Below are positions 1 to 6,103 of a stretch of 35,770 nucleotides of DNA, piece after piece. Source of the stretch: Methylorubrum zatmanii (lineage in GTDB: Bacteria; Pseudomonadota; Alphaproteobacteria; Rhizobiales; Beijerinckiaceae); contig NZ_NKUI01000089.1 of the NCBI RefSeq assembly GCF_014845115.1, positions 1-35,770 of the forward strand, given 5' to 3'. Position numbers and translations under genes: made by a program. The notes beneath the pieces are model-generated. The model was given only the letters and a program-made list of their open reading frames with translations, was not told where the DNA came from and did no database searches. The first letter of the stretch is position 1, and every line of letters begins with the position of its first letter.

Positions 1-23
1 CAATCTCCCGCATAGCTCACTTA

Positions 24-287
24 TCATTGCACGTCTCGACGGGTCGACAGGCCGATCCTGTCCGGGCCCGGAGCCGCGCGCTTGGCGCTGTTGTTGGGCT
101 GTGGCGAGTCGATCGGATCCTCCAAGGTCACCGGCGACGAGCTGCCCTCGGGCGCCGGCATCGGCGGCAGCTTCGTCCGGTTGGGTTCGGGCAGTCCGGC
201 GGTGCCTGCGTGAGCGGGGGACTCGGCAGGAGACTCGGCAAGGGACTTGGCCAGAAGCGACTGCTTCACCATATTTCGGTTGGTCAT
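24..287 (-). CDS. Small Ala/Pro/Ser-rich hypothetical protein
   Basis: An 87-aa protein of unknown function. The ATG at 287-285 is preceded on the minus strand by a good ribosome binding site (AGAGGAGCC), which is the main reason to treat it as a gene. The sequence is rich in Ala, Pro and Ser, with a repeated SLAESPAESPA-type stretch near residues 15-25. No membrane segment or recognisable domain is visible, and it looks largely disordered. It is divergent from the KGG stress protein, and the shared spacer holds an EcfG-type promoter for that neighbour and a weaker EcfG-like element facing this gene. I do not recognise a family. Confidence 0.6.
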   Translation of the reverse strand: MTNRNMVKQSLLAKSLAESPAESPAHAGTAGLPEPNRTKLPPMPAPEGSSSPVTLEDPIDSPQPNNSAKRAAPGPDRIGLSTRRDVQ

Positions 288-365
288 GTCCGGCTCCTCT
301 CGGATGTGATCGGGCCTGTGGAAGCCTGTTCACAAGTCTGCGCAAATCCTTGTCTCAGGGCTGCT

Positions 366-391
366 AACGCCCGGGCTGCAAAGGGGTTTCC
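366..391 (-). promoter_or_regulatory. Weak EcfG-like promoter facing the 87-aa gene
   Basis: On the minus strand GGAAAC (391-386) is followed after 16 nt by CGTT (369-366). The -35 differs from the sigma-EcfG consensus GGAAC by one inserted A. It sits about 80 nt upstream of the 87-aa gene, so it is only a tentative promoter. Confidence 0.3.
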
Positions 392-416
392 TGCGTGCTG
401 CAGTTGATACGGCCAA

Positions 417-441
417 GGAACAATTGAGAGCGCTGAAGGTT
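417..441 (+). promoter_or_regulatory. EcfG-type promoter of the KGG stress gene
   Basis: GGAAC at 417-421 is followed after 17 nt by GTT at 439-441. The base before GTT is G rather than the usual C. The predicted start near 450 leaves a leader of about 28 nt before the KGG-protein ATG at 478. Stress genes of this type are known PhyR/sigma-EcfG targets. Confidence 0.6.
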
Positions 442-477
442 GAGGAGGGTGTGCAGAGAAAGCCTGAGGAGGCACTG

Positions 478-666
478 ATGGCATCTGGTAATTCGACTTC
501 GAAGCGAGGTTTCGCCTCGATGAATATCGAGCGGCAGCGCGAGATCGCCAGTAAGGGTGGCCGTTCGGTTCCGGCTGAGAAGCGTTCGTTCTCGCAGGAT
601 CGCGAGCTGGCCTCGTCCGCCGGGCGCAAGGGCGGTCAGTCGACCGGACGGACCGGCGAGGCCTGA
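478..666 (+). CDS. KGG-repeat general stress protein
   Basis: A 62-aa hydrophilic protein of the KGG (stress-induced repeat, GsiB/YciG-like) family. Two repeat units are visible: one around residues 13-28 (GFASM...QREIASKGGRS) and one near residues 38-55 (SFSQDRELASSAGRKGGQS). Such proteins accumulate under general stress and are thought to act as hydrophilins; the biochemical role is not settled. I chose the ATG at 478 because GAGGAG lies 5-6 nt upstream; an in-frame ATG at 424 has no such site and sits beside the -10 element. An EcfG-type promoter at 417-441 fits PhyR control. Confidence 0.85.
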   Translation: MASGNSTSKRGFASMNIERQREIASKGGRSVPAEKRSFSQDRELASSAGRKGGQSTGRTGEA

Positions 667-851
667 CCCGGCCGTGGCGGTACCGGGCGCGGCCCCCGCG
701 CTCGACCGCCCGGCCTCCTCATCGAAGAATCATATTTCTGGACGGGTGGACGTCGCGGATGTCTGTCCTCCCATGCGGCCGCGTGCCGCATCCGATGTAT
801 AGATCAAGCGCGTGATTTCCGGCCGATCGTGATATCGCACATCGGACGATT

Positions 852-1325
852 CTATGACGCCGCGTCGGAGCGCGCGAGTTCGCGCCATTTCACTACGAGA
901 TCTTCGAAGGCGCGAAGATCCTTTGCGTCGAGCTGCCCGAGCGTGCGCGCGACGTAGTCGGCCTGCGCAGCGATGCCTCGTGTGGCAAGCACCTTTCCCT
1001 CCGGCGTCAGATGCAGGGCGTGCGAGCGGCGATCGCCGGGGATCGCGCGCCGCTCGACCAGCCCGGCTTCCACCAAGCGATCGACCAGCCCGGAGACATT
1101 GCCCTTGGTGACGTAGAGGCGGGCGGCCAGTTCCTGCTGCGTCAGCCCCTCGCGCTCACTCAGGGTCGAGAGGACATCGAATTGCGGGATCGATAGGCCG
1201 AGATCGCGCAGTTCCGCCGCAACGGCGGCGGTGACACGCCGGCTGAGGCGGATGAACCGGAACCACACCCGCAGGGGATCGGTGGGCTCGACACTCGGAT
1301 CGGGGCGGGCTTGACTCTCGTCCAT
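852..1325 (-). CDS. MarR-family transcriptional regulator
   Basis: A 157-aa winged-helix repressor or activator of the MarR family. The DNA-binding region is visible at about residues 45-105: LSIPQFDVLSTLSEREGLTQQELAARLYVTKGN..., the recognition helix VTKGNVSGLVDRLVEAGLV, and the wing IPGDRRSHALHLTPEGK. Flanking helices would form the dimer. The start at 1325 follows GGAGGGAC; a much longer open frame continues upstream but antisense to the DUF1499 gene, so it was not used. It is divergent from the DUF1499 membrane protein with a spacer of about 195 nt, making that gene a plausible target. The ligand is unknown. Confidence 0.9.
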   Translation of the reverse strand: MDESQARPDPSVEPTDPLRVWFRFIRLSRRVTAAVAAELRDLGLSIPQFDVLSTLSEREGLTQQELAARLYVTKGNVSGLVDRLVEAGLVERRAIPGDRRSHALHLTPEGKVLATRGIAAQADYVARTLGQLDAKDLRAFEDLVVKWRELARSDAAS

Positions 1326-1520
1326 GTCCCTCCAGCTCTTAGCAGAGCAGTGTGGCCGGGGCATCGGGTCCGGCCTCGCTTCCCAGGCTTTCACCGCCGT
1401 TTTGTCATCGCGCCAACCTGTCGCGACGATGATCGGGGTGTTGCCGCGAGCGGCCGAGTGGCGCCCGCTGGCTCTCACCTGTAAACCCTTCGCTCGGCTT
1501 TCCTCTTCCTCTGCGGGTCC

Positions 1521-2300
1521 ATGCGCCGTCAGCTTCTCGACGAACCCGTGACGCGGGCCGGCCGCTACGCGCGGACGCTCGCCGTGTTCTCCCTCATCGT
1601 CACTGCCATGGCGGTGCTGATCGTGCGCAGCCCCTCGGCGGAGGCGGTGCCGGCCCTGGCGGTGCTCGGCAGCGGGATCGCCCTCTCCTTGATCGCGCTT
1701 GCCTTCGCGCTGTTCGCGATGATCCGTGTCTGGCGAGAGGGGGCGGGTGGCCTCGGCGCGGCGTTGGGAGGCCTGTTTCTGGCAAGCCTCGTCCTCGCCT
1801 ATCCGGCTTATGCCGCGCTCAAGGGGGTGAGGCTGCCGGCGCTCACCGATGTCACCACCGATACCGAGCGGCCGCCGGCCTTTTCGCGCTCGCGCCTCGC
1901 CTTCGCGGCGCGGGAGGGGCGCTACCCGCCGGATCCCGGGCCCTCGGCACGGGAGGCTCAGCGCGCCGCCTATCCGCAGATCGCACCGCTGACGCTCGAT
2001 ATCGGGGCCGACGAAGCCTTCGAGCTGGCCCGCAAGGCGGCGGTGAATCGCAAGTGGCAGATCGTCGAGGCGATCCGCCCCGGCGGGCGGATCGGCAATG
2101 GCCGGATCGAGGCGGTGGCCCGCACCCGGATCCTGAACCTGCCGGCCGACATCACCGTGCGGGTCCATCCGCGAGCCGACGGCGCACGCATCGACGTCCG
2201 CTCGGCCTCGCGGATCGGCGGCCGGGATTTCGGCGACAATGCCGACCGGATCCGCTCCTATCTCGACGAGGTCGCCAACCTCGCCATCGCGCTCAAATAG
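1521..2300 (+). CDS. DUF1499 membrane protein
   Basis: A 259-aa protein with three hydrophobic helices in the first ~105 residues (about 20-36, 42-68 and 80-100), followed by a C-terminal DUF1499 domain from about residue 125 to the end. The domain's typical closing motif is visible (RIGGRDFGDNADRIRSYLDE). DUF1499 proteins are of unknown function, and many are membrane anchored with the domain outside the membrane. No strong ribosome binding site precedes the ATG, so the exact start is uncertain. It is divergent from the MarR regulator and convergent with the MBL-fold gene. Confidence 0.85.
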   Translation: MRRQLLDEPVTRAGRYARTLAVFSLIVTAMAVLIVRSPSAEAVPALAVLGSGIALSLIALAFALFAMIRVWREGAGGLGAALGGLFLASLVLAYPAYAALKGVRLPALTDVTTDTERPPAFSRSRLAFAAREGRYPPDPGPSAREAQRAAYPQIAPLTLDIGADEAFELARKAAVNRKWQIVEAIRPGGRIGNGRIEAVARTRILNLPADITVRVHPRADGARIDVRSASRIGGRDFGDNADRIRSYLDEVANLAIALK

Positions 2301-2325
2301 AAGCGTCGCGGTTTCCCCGCCGGTA

Positions 2326-3261
2326 TCACGCCGGGCGGTACTCCCCGTCGAGCAGGGGCGGCCCATCGGTCACGGCGGCACCGCGCTCCACCAGATCCTC
2401 GAGATGGGCGAAGACCGACAGGGCCGCCGCGCCCAGCAGATTCGGTGCGAGGCCCTGATAGATCGCGCGGACGATGGTGCGGATGTCGCGGTCTCCCGCC
2501 GCGAGGCGGGCGCGGATCGCCGCCTCGCGCTGGCGACGATGGGCCACCAGACCGCGCACGAAGCGGCGCGGATCGCGCACGGGCCCGCCATGACCGGGCC
2601 AGTAGAGCGTCTCGCCCCGCTCGCGCAGACGGTCCAGGGAGTCCATGTAGGCGCGCATCGATCCGTCCGGCGGGGCGACGATGGAGGTGGACCACGCCAT
2701 CACGTGATCGCCGGAAAACAGCACGTTCTCTTCCGGCAGGGCGAAGGCGAGATGGTTCATGGTGTGACCGGGGGTGGCCACGGCGCTCAAAGTCCAACCG
2801 TCACCGCTCACGCTCTCGCCGTCCGGCAATTCCCGGTCGGGCCGGTGCTCACGGTCGGCGCTGGCGTCGAGGATGGGCAGTTCGTTCTCGGCGAGTTGCC
2901 GGGCTGCCCGATGCGGGCCGCAGCCGACGATCGGCGCCCCCGTGCGCGCCTGGAGCAGCCGGGCGCCGGGGGAATGGTCGCGATGAGTATGGGTGACGAC
3001 GATCGCCGCGATCCGCTCGCCGTCGAGGTCGGCCAGGAGGGCGTCGATATGCTCGGCATCCGCCGGGCCCGGATCGATCACCGCGACCCGGCCGCGACCG
3101 ACGACATAGCTGCAGGTGCCGCTGGCGGTGAAGGGGCCGCCATTGAAGCAGATCCGCCGCCGCACGAGCGGACTCAGTGTCTCCATCAGCCCCGCAGCGG
3201 GCATGCTGTTCTCGAAACCGGGAGGGGTGGCCTGCGCGTCCGCGGCGGATTCACTCGTCAT
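2326..3261 (-). CDS. MBL-fold metallo-hydrolase (LACTB2-like)
   Basis: A 311-aa metallo-beta-lactamase-fold enzyme. The zinc-binding signature THTHRDH is at about residues 90-96, followed by the downstream ligand motifs ATPGHTMNH, LFSGDHVM and YWPGHGGPV. The last part (about 235-311) is a small winged-helix region, as in LACTB2 and related glyoxalase-II-like hydrolases. Family members hydrolyse thioesters or RNA, so the substrate cannot be told from sequence. I chose the ATG at 3261 (MTSESAADAQ); an in-frame ATG 57 nt upstream would add a basic tail with no family counterpart. It converges on the DUF1499 gene with a 25-nt gap. Confidence 0.9.
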   Translation of the reverse strand: MTSESAADAQATPPGFENSMPAAGLMETLSPLVRRRICFNGGPFTASGTCSYVVGRGRVAVIDPGPADAEHIDALLADLDGERIAAIVVTHTHRDHSPGARLLQARTGAPIVGCGPHRAARQLAENELPILDASADREHRPDRELPDGESVSGDGWTLSAVATPGHTMNHLAFALPEENVLFSGDHVMAWSTSIVAPPDGSMRAYMDSLDRLRERGETLYWPGHGGPVRDPRRFVRGLVAHRRQREAAIRARLAAGDRDIRTIVRAIYQGLAPNLLGAAALSVFAHLEDLVERGAAVTDGPPLLDGEYRPA

Positions 3262-3400
3262 GACGACTTCGTACGGAAAGGACGCCGTCCGCCTACGACA
3301 GCCTGGCGGTTTCTCCAACTCGGTGAGTGGTCCCTGTCATGCCCGGAACGGGAATACAGCCGGTTCCCATCGATCGGCGCCATACCCTCAAGGCATCAAG

Positions 3401-3428
3401 AAAAAGCGCCGTCCTGACGGACGGCGCT
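3401..3428 (-). terminator. Intrinsic terminator of the 48-aa gene
   Basis: Read on the minus strand, a perfect 10-bp stem (AGCGCCGTCC / GGACGGCGCT, 4-nt loop) is followed by a U-run (A-tract at 3401-3405). It lies 36 nt past the stop of the small gene at 3464-3610. Confidence 0.85.
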
Positions 3429-3463
3429 CGGCGGGTCGGCGTGTGAAGTGGAAGACCGCCGCC

Positions 3464-3610
3464 TCAGCGGCGGCGGCCCGACTTGACGCGCACGGGAATG
3501 GGCTGCAGCACCGGCTGCGGCGTGAGGGCCGAAACGAGCCGCGCGGCGGCGGCAAGGGCCGCCTTGGCGACGGTGGTGCCGAAGGCTTCAGGCTTCTTCT
3601 GTGCAGGCAC
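3464..3610 (-). CDS. 48-aa basic hypothetical protein, GTG start
   Basis: A short gene easily missed because it starts with GTG. On the minus strand AAGGAGG lies 8 nt before the GTG at 3610, and the frame runs 48 codons to TGA at 3464. The product begins MPAQKKPEAFGTTVAKAALA and ends in KSGRRR, with an amphipathic Ala-rich helix in the middle. A perfect EcfG-type promoter lies upstream (3663-3688) and a strong terminator downstream, so it forms a complete monocistronic stress-type unit. The function is unknown. Confidence 0.75.
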   Translation of the reverse strand: MPAQKKPEAFGTTVAKAALAAAARLVSALTPQPVLQPIPVRVKSGRRR

Positions 3611-3662
3611 GCCGGACGCCTCCTTGGTATCTCAGTCAAGCGTTGAGGATGAGATGGGGACG

Positions 3663-3688
3663 AACGGCCGATTTTGCCAGTCGGTTCC
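3663..3688 (-). promoter_or_regulatory. EcfG-type promoter of the 48-aa gene
   Basis: On the minus strand GGAAC (3688-3684), 17 nt, CGTT (3666-3663): an exact match to the sigma-EcfG consensus. The expected start near 3656 gives a leader of about 46 nt. Confidence 0.75.
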
Positions 3689-3760
3689 GAACCCGGACGC
3701 TCGCCCTCGCTTTTGGACGAGAATATCGTTTGAAGTCTTGGTCTCGAAGCCCTCTGAAGA

Positions 3761-3786
3761 GGAACCCAATCCGATAACTTGGCGTT
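3761..3786 (+). promoter_or_regulatory. EcfG-type promoter of the DUF1328 gene
   Basis: GGAAC (3761-3765), 17 nt, CGTT (3783-3786): an exact match. The expected start near 3793 gives a leader of about 50 nt before the DUF1328 ATG. It is divergent from the preceding EcfG-type promoter. Confidence 0.75.
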
Positions 3787-3842
3787 ATTGATCCCGAAAG
3801 GCCGCGGCACGTGCCGCGCCAGTTTTTGGAAGGATATTCGGC

Positions 3843-4019
3843 ATGCTCGGTTGGGCTGTTACGTTCCTGGTGGTTGCCCTCGTCGCGGCCCTGCTGGGCT
3901 TCGGCGGCATTGCCGGCACGGCGATGGAAGCGGCCAAGCTCGTGTTCTTCGTCGCGATCGTCCTGTTCGCGATCTCGGCCGTGATCGGCCTGATGCGCGG
4001 CCGTTCGCCGACCTTGTAA
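3843..4019 (+). CDS. DUF1328 (YtjA-like) small membrane protein
   Basis: A 58-aa protein that is almost entirely two hydrophobic helices (about residues 4-26 and 30-50) joined by a short [11 protein letters not shown] linker, ending in a basic RGRSP tail. This matches the DUF1328/YtjA family, whose members average 55-60 aa, sit in the inner membrane and have no known biochemical role. The start at 3843 follows GGAAGGAT. A perfect EcfG-type promoter upstream indicates general-stress control, which agrees with the stress association of such peptides in alphaproteobacteria. Confidence 0.85.
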   Translation: MLGWAVTFLVVALVAALLGFGGIAGTAMEAAKLVFFVAIVLFAISAVIGLMRGRSPTL

Positions 4020-4033
4020 CCGGCATCGACAAA

Positions 4034-4060
4034 GAGCCGCCCCCAAGCCGGGAGCGGCTC
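4034..4060 (+). terminator. Possible terminator hairpin after the DUF1328 gene
   Basis: GAGCCGC (4034-4040) pairs with GCGGCTC (4054-4060) across a 13-nt loop that can partly pair. It begins 15 nt after the stop but has no clear U-run, so it may not work alone. Confidence 0.4.
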
Positions 4061-4111
4061 ACATCGTTTCGACAGGACGCAGAGTGTGTGCCGAACCGGC
4101 CAGCGCCGGTT

Positions 4112-4327
4112 TCAAGCTTGATCGTCGATCGGGGGGCTACTGTCGTCGAGGCGTGCGATCAAATCCCGAAACCGGTCGGGAATCGGCTGCTGCACGACGG
4201 AATCGTAGAGCGCGCGCAGATGGTTGCCGATGCGCCGCTGCGTCTGATCGTTCAATCCATGGTCGCCATGCGCCCGAGAGGGCCGGTTCCCAAGCGGGAA
4301 CGCGCCGGCCGGCTCGTCTTCGTTCAT
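4112..4327 (-). CDS. nepR: Anti-sigma factor NepR
   Basis: A 71-aa NepR protein. The family's conserved core is clear at about residues 32-60: RRIGNHLRALYDSVVQQPIPDRFRDLIARLD. NepR binds and silences the ECF sigma factor EcfG; under stress, phosphorylated PhyR sequesters NepR through its sigma-like domain and frees the sigma factor (known partner switch). The N-terminal ~25 residues are variable and polar, as expected. It is divergent from phyR across 178 nt of shared regulatory DNA that carries EcfG-type promoters in both directions. No ecfG sigma gene is in the window, which fits the known separate location of ecfG in Methylobacterium. Confidence 0.93.
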   Translation of the reverse strand: MNEDEPAGAFPLGNRPSRAHGDHGLNDQTQRRIGNHLRALYDSVVQQPIPDRFRDLIARLDDSSPPIDDQA

Positions 4328-4398
4328 GCCTTACGATCCCCTTGGCGCCACATCCGCCGTGATTGTCTTGCGGCTTGACATGAGTCATGGCTGCAGCA

Positions 4399-4423
4399 GG
4401 AACGCTGCCATGCGGTTTCGGTT
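4399..4423 (+). promoter_or_regulatory. Distal EcfG-type promoter of phyR
   Basis: GGAAC (4399-4403), 17 nt, GTT (4421-4423). The base before GTT is G. It is superimposed on the nepR promoter, so each promoter's -10 bases are the complement of the other's -35. The expected start near 4430 gives a leader of about 75 nt. Confidence 0.5.
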
Positions 4424-4425
4424 CC
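4401..4425 (-). promoter_or_regulatory. EcfG-type promoter of nepR
   Basis: On the minus strand GGAAC (4425-4421), 16 nt, CGTT (4404-4401): an exact consensus match. The expected start near 4395 gives a leader of about 68 nt before the nepR ATG. It implies that the sigma factor drives synthesis of its own inhibitor. Confidence 0.75.
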
Positions 4426-4435
4426 GCAGGTGCCA

Positions 4436-4461
4436 GGAACGCACGTCGAACTCCCCGCGTT
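4436..4461 (+). promoter_or_regulatory. Proximal EcfG-type promoter of phyR
   Basis: GGAAC (4436-4440), 17 nt, CGTT (4458-4461): an exact match. The expected start near 4468 gives a leader of about 38 nt. This is probably the main phyR promoter. Confidence 0.75.
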
Positions 4462-4505
4462 AGGGGCGCATCGATAACGAAGAGCGAAGAGGCTCAGGGG
4501 AACTC

Positions 4506-5309
4506 ATGTCCACAGCACAACTGGTCGTGCAGCACCTGCCATACCTGCGCCGTTACGCGCGTGCGCTCACGGGCAGTCAGGTGGCGGGCGACGCCTATGT
4601 TGCGGCCACGCTCGAAACGCTGGTCAATGAACCTGAGACCCTTGGCCGCAGCACCAACGTCAAGGCCGACCTCTTCCGTGTGTTCACCCGCATCTGGAAT
4701 TCGCTCTCGGTGAACGGCCACAGCGACCAAGTGCAGCACGACCTCCCGGCCGAGGTGCGTCTCGGACAGATCACCCCGCTGCCGCGTCAAGCGTTCCTGC
4801 TTTCCTGCCTCGAAGGTTTTTCCGAGGAGGATGCCGGCGTCATCCTCGATGTCGATGTCGCCAAGGTGCGTGACCTCGTGGACGAAGCCGGCCGCGAGCT
4901 CGCCGCCGACATGGCCACCGAGATCCTCATCATCGAGGACGAGCCGCTGATCGCCATGGATCTGGAGGCGCTCGTCGAAGGCCTCGGTCACAACGTCATC
5001 GGTGTGGCGCGCACCCGCACCGAGGCGGTCAAGATCGCCTCCGAGAGCAAGCGTCCCGGCCTGATCCTGGCCGATATCCAGCTCGCCGACGGGTCGTCCG
5101 GCCTCGATGCGGTCAACGATCTGCTCAAGACCTTCGAGGTGCCGGTGATTTTCATCACCGCCTATCCCGAGCGCTTCCTCACCGGCGAGCGGCCCGAGCC
5201 GGCCTTCCTCATCGCCAAGCCGTTTCAGCCGGCCAACGTCTCGGCGGTCATCAGCCAAGCGCTGTTCTTCCAGCAGAGCGCCCGCCGCCGCGAGGCGCGC
5301 ACCGCCTGA
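4506..5309 (+). CDS. phyR: General stress response regulator PhyR
   Basis: A 267-aa master regulator of the alphaproteobacterial general stress response. Residues 1-~135 form the sigma-like domain (an ECF sigma mimic that binds NepR but not DNA), and ~138-260 form a receiver. The receiver shows the acidic pair in IIEDEPLIAMD (about 143-152), phosphoacceptor D190 in LADIQLADG, the Thr in FITAY and the Lys in IAKPF. D190 agrees with the residue reported for M. extorquens PhyR. Phosphorylation opens the protein so that it captures NepR and frees EcfG. AGGGGAA precedes the ATG at 4506. It has two EcfG-type promoters upstream (positive feedback) and a strong terminator downstream. No cognate histidine kinase gene is in the window. 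Confidence 0.97.
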   Translation: MSTAQLVVQHLPYLRRYARALTGSQVAGDAYVAATLETLVNEPETLGRSTNVKADLFRVFTRIWNSLSVNGHSDQVQHDLPAEVRLGQITPLPRQAFLLSCLEGFSEEDAGVILDVDVAKVRDLVDEAGRELAADMATEILIIEDEPLIAMDLEALVEGLGHNVIGVARTRTEAVKIASESKRPGLILADIQLADGSSGLDAVNDLLKTFEVPVIFITAYPERFLTGERPEPAFLIAKPFQPANVSAVISQALFFQQSARRREARTA

Positions 5310-5338
5310 TCCGACGTTCCATCGGTTTCAAGAGGAAA

Positions 5339-5369
5339 GGCGCCGGCCATCGAGGCCGGCGCCTTTTTT
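5339..5369 (+). terminator. Intrinsic terminator of phyR
   Basis: A perfect 10-bp GC stem (GGCGCCGGCC / GGCCGGCGCC, loop ATCGA) is followed by six Ts at 5364-5369. It begins 29 nt past the phyR stop. Confidence 0.92.
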
Positions 5370-5401
5370 CTGGCCCATCGGATAAGGGGTTGCCGCGCAC
5401 G

Positions 5402-5432
5402 AAAAAACGGGCCGGATCATTGTCCGACCCGT
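5402..5432 (-). terminator. Intrinsic terminator of the proposed sRNA
   Basis: Read on the minus strand, a 10-bp stem at 5432-5423 and 5416-5407 with a 6-nt loop is followed by six Us (A-run 5402-5407; the first base can close the stem). The one non-Watson-Crick pair is G-U on the minus strand but would be C-A on the plus strand, so the transcript runs on the minus strand. No protein gene ends here. Confidence 0.8.
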
Positions 5433-5491
5433 CGAAAGGTTCCGGCCGATGCACAAGGGGAATGCGGGGAGGACCAGAAGTGGCCGGGTGA
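5402..5491 (-). ncRNA. Candidate EcfG-dependent small RNA (GsrN-like)
   Basis: No ORF explains this stretch, yet it has a perfect EcfG-type promoter (5498-5522) about 7 nt upstream of the presumed start and a strong intrinsic terminator at its end, giving an RNA of about 90 nt. From its 5' end it has a small hairpin (GGCCA-CTTC-TGGTCC), then C-rich stretches TCCTCCCC (5473-5466) and ATTCCCC (5463-5457), then the terminator stem. Exposed CCTCC/CCCC loops are typical of alphaproteobacterial sRNAs that pair with Shine-Dalgarno regions, including the sigma-T-dependent sRNA GsrN of Caulobacter. The exact ends and the function are inferred. Confidence 0.6.
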
Positions 5492-5497
5492 TCAGTC

Positions 5498-5522
5498 AAC
5501 GAATGTGGGTCGGGTCGGTTCC
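5498..5522 (-). promoter_or_regulatory. EcfG-type promoter of the proposed sRNA
   Basis: On the minus strand GGAAC (5522-5518), 16 nt, CGTT (5501-5498): an exact consensus match. No start codon with a ribosome binding site follows before the terminator at 5402-5432. Confidence 0.75.
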
Positions 5523-5665
5523 TTAATCCGGCTTCGGAATGCACCTTTTCCATCCACAGGTGCTTTTCTGCAACGGGGCTGCCGACTCCCTGGGTGTCGC
5601 CCGCGTGAGAGTGAAAGCGTCATCTCCGCGAGGAATACTGAATTGATCCGAAGCGGGACAGTGAA

Positions 5666-5691
5666 GGAACCGAAGATCCGAAAACGGCGTT
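5666..5691 (+). promoter_or_regulatory. EcfG-type promoter of the 119-aa gene
   Basis: GGAAC (5666-5670), 17 nt, CGTT (5688-5691): an exact match. The expected start near 5698 gives a leader of about 34 nt before the ATG at 5732. Confidence 0.75.
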
Positions 5692-5731
5692 GTGATGACA
5701 ACCTGTCAAGCTCCATTCGGAGATCGCAAAG

Positions 5732-6091
5732 ATGCTTCGGCCTGGCTTCATCCTCGGTGTGAGTGGCCCCGCTGCGATCCTGACCCTGCTTCTGCTTCCG
5801 GCGATCCGCCAGGAAGCCGACGCCATGGCGGCTCCTGCCGCTCCCCGCATCGCCTACGAGGCGCCCGCCGCCCTGCCGGGAATGCGCCCCTATTCCACCG
5901 CCCTCAGCCCGGTCCACGTTGCGACCGCGCCGCGCTCGGCCCCGCGTACGGAGCAGACGCCGATGCGATCGGCGCAGGAGGAGATGCCGGTGAAGCCCCG
6001 GCGCCTCACCCGCGAGGGCTGTGAAACGCCGATCAGCTCGCTCGCCGGGCCCGAGGCTCGCCGCATGGTCCCCGGCCGCTGCATGGCCTGA
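5732..6091 (+). CDS. Exported or anchored hypothetical protein with two C-terminal Cys
   Basis: A 119-aa protein. The N terminus (about residues 5-23) is hydrophobic and would act as a signal peptide or anchor. Residues 30-95 are rich in Ala, Pro and Arg with little predicted structure. The C terminus holds a compact motif, REGCETPISSLAGPEARR followed by PGRC, whose two cysteines (about 97 and 117) could form a disulfide in the periplasm. I have seen this GCE...PGRC ending in alphaproteobacterial small exported proteins but know no function. It has a CGGAGA ribosome binding site and a perfect EcfG-type promoter, so it is probably a general-stress protein. It is convergent with the YkgJ-type gene. 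Confidence 0.7.
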   Translation: MLRPGFILGVSGPAAILTLLLLPAIRQEADAMAAPAAPRIAYEAPAALPGMRPYSTALSPVHVATAPRSAPRTEQTPMRSAQEEMPVKPRRLTREGCETPISSLAGPEARRMVPGRCMA

Positions 6092-6103
6092 GGATGCCGG
6101 TCT

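Noticed and set aside
852..2366. A 504-codon minus-strand frame that would extend the MarR regulator by about 350 residues
   Set aside because: Only the last ~157 codons match MarR and follow a ribosome binding site. The rest is antisense to the DUF1499 gene and is Arg/Gly/Pro-rich, as expected of a high-GC shadow frame.
4495..4503. GGAAC just before the phyR ATG as another EcfG-type -35
   Set aside because: No GTT lies at the proper distance, and the bases serve as the ribosome binding site.
5439..5443. GTTCC downstream of phyR as a second minus-strand EcfG-type -35
   Set aside because: The sequence 16-17 nt further on is not CGTT, and it falls inside the proposed sRNA.
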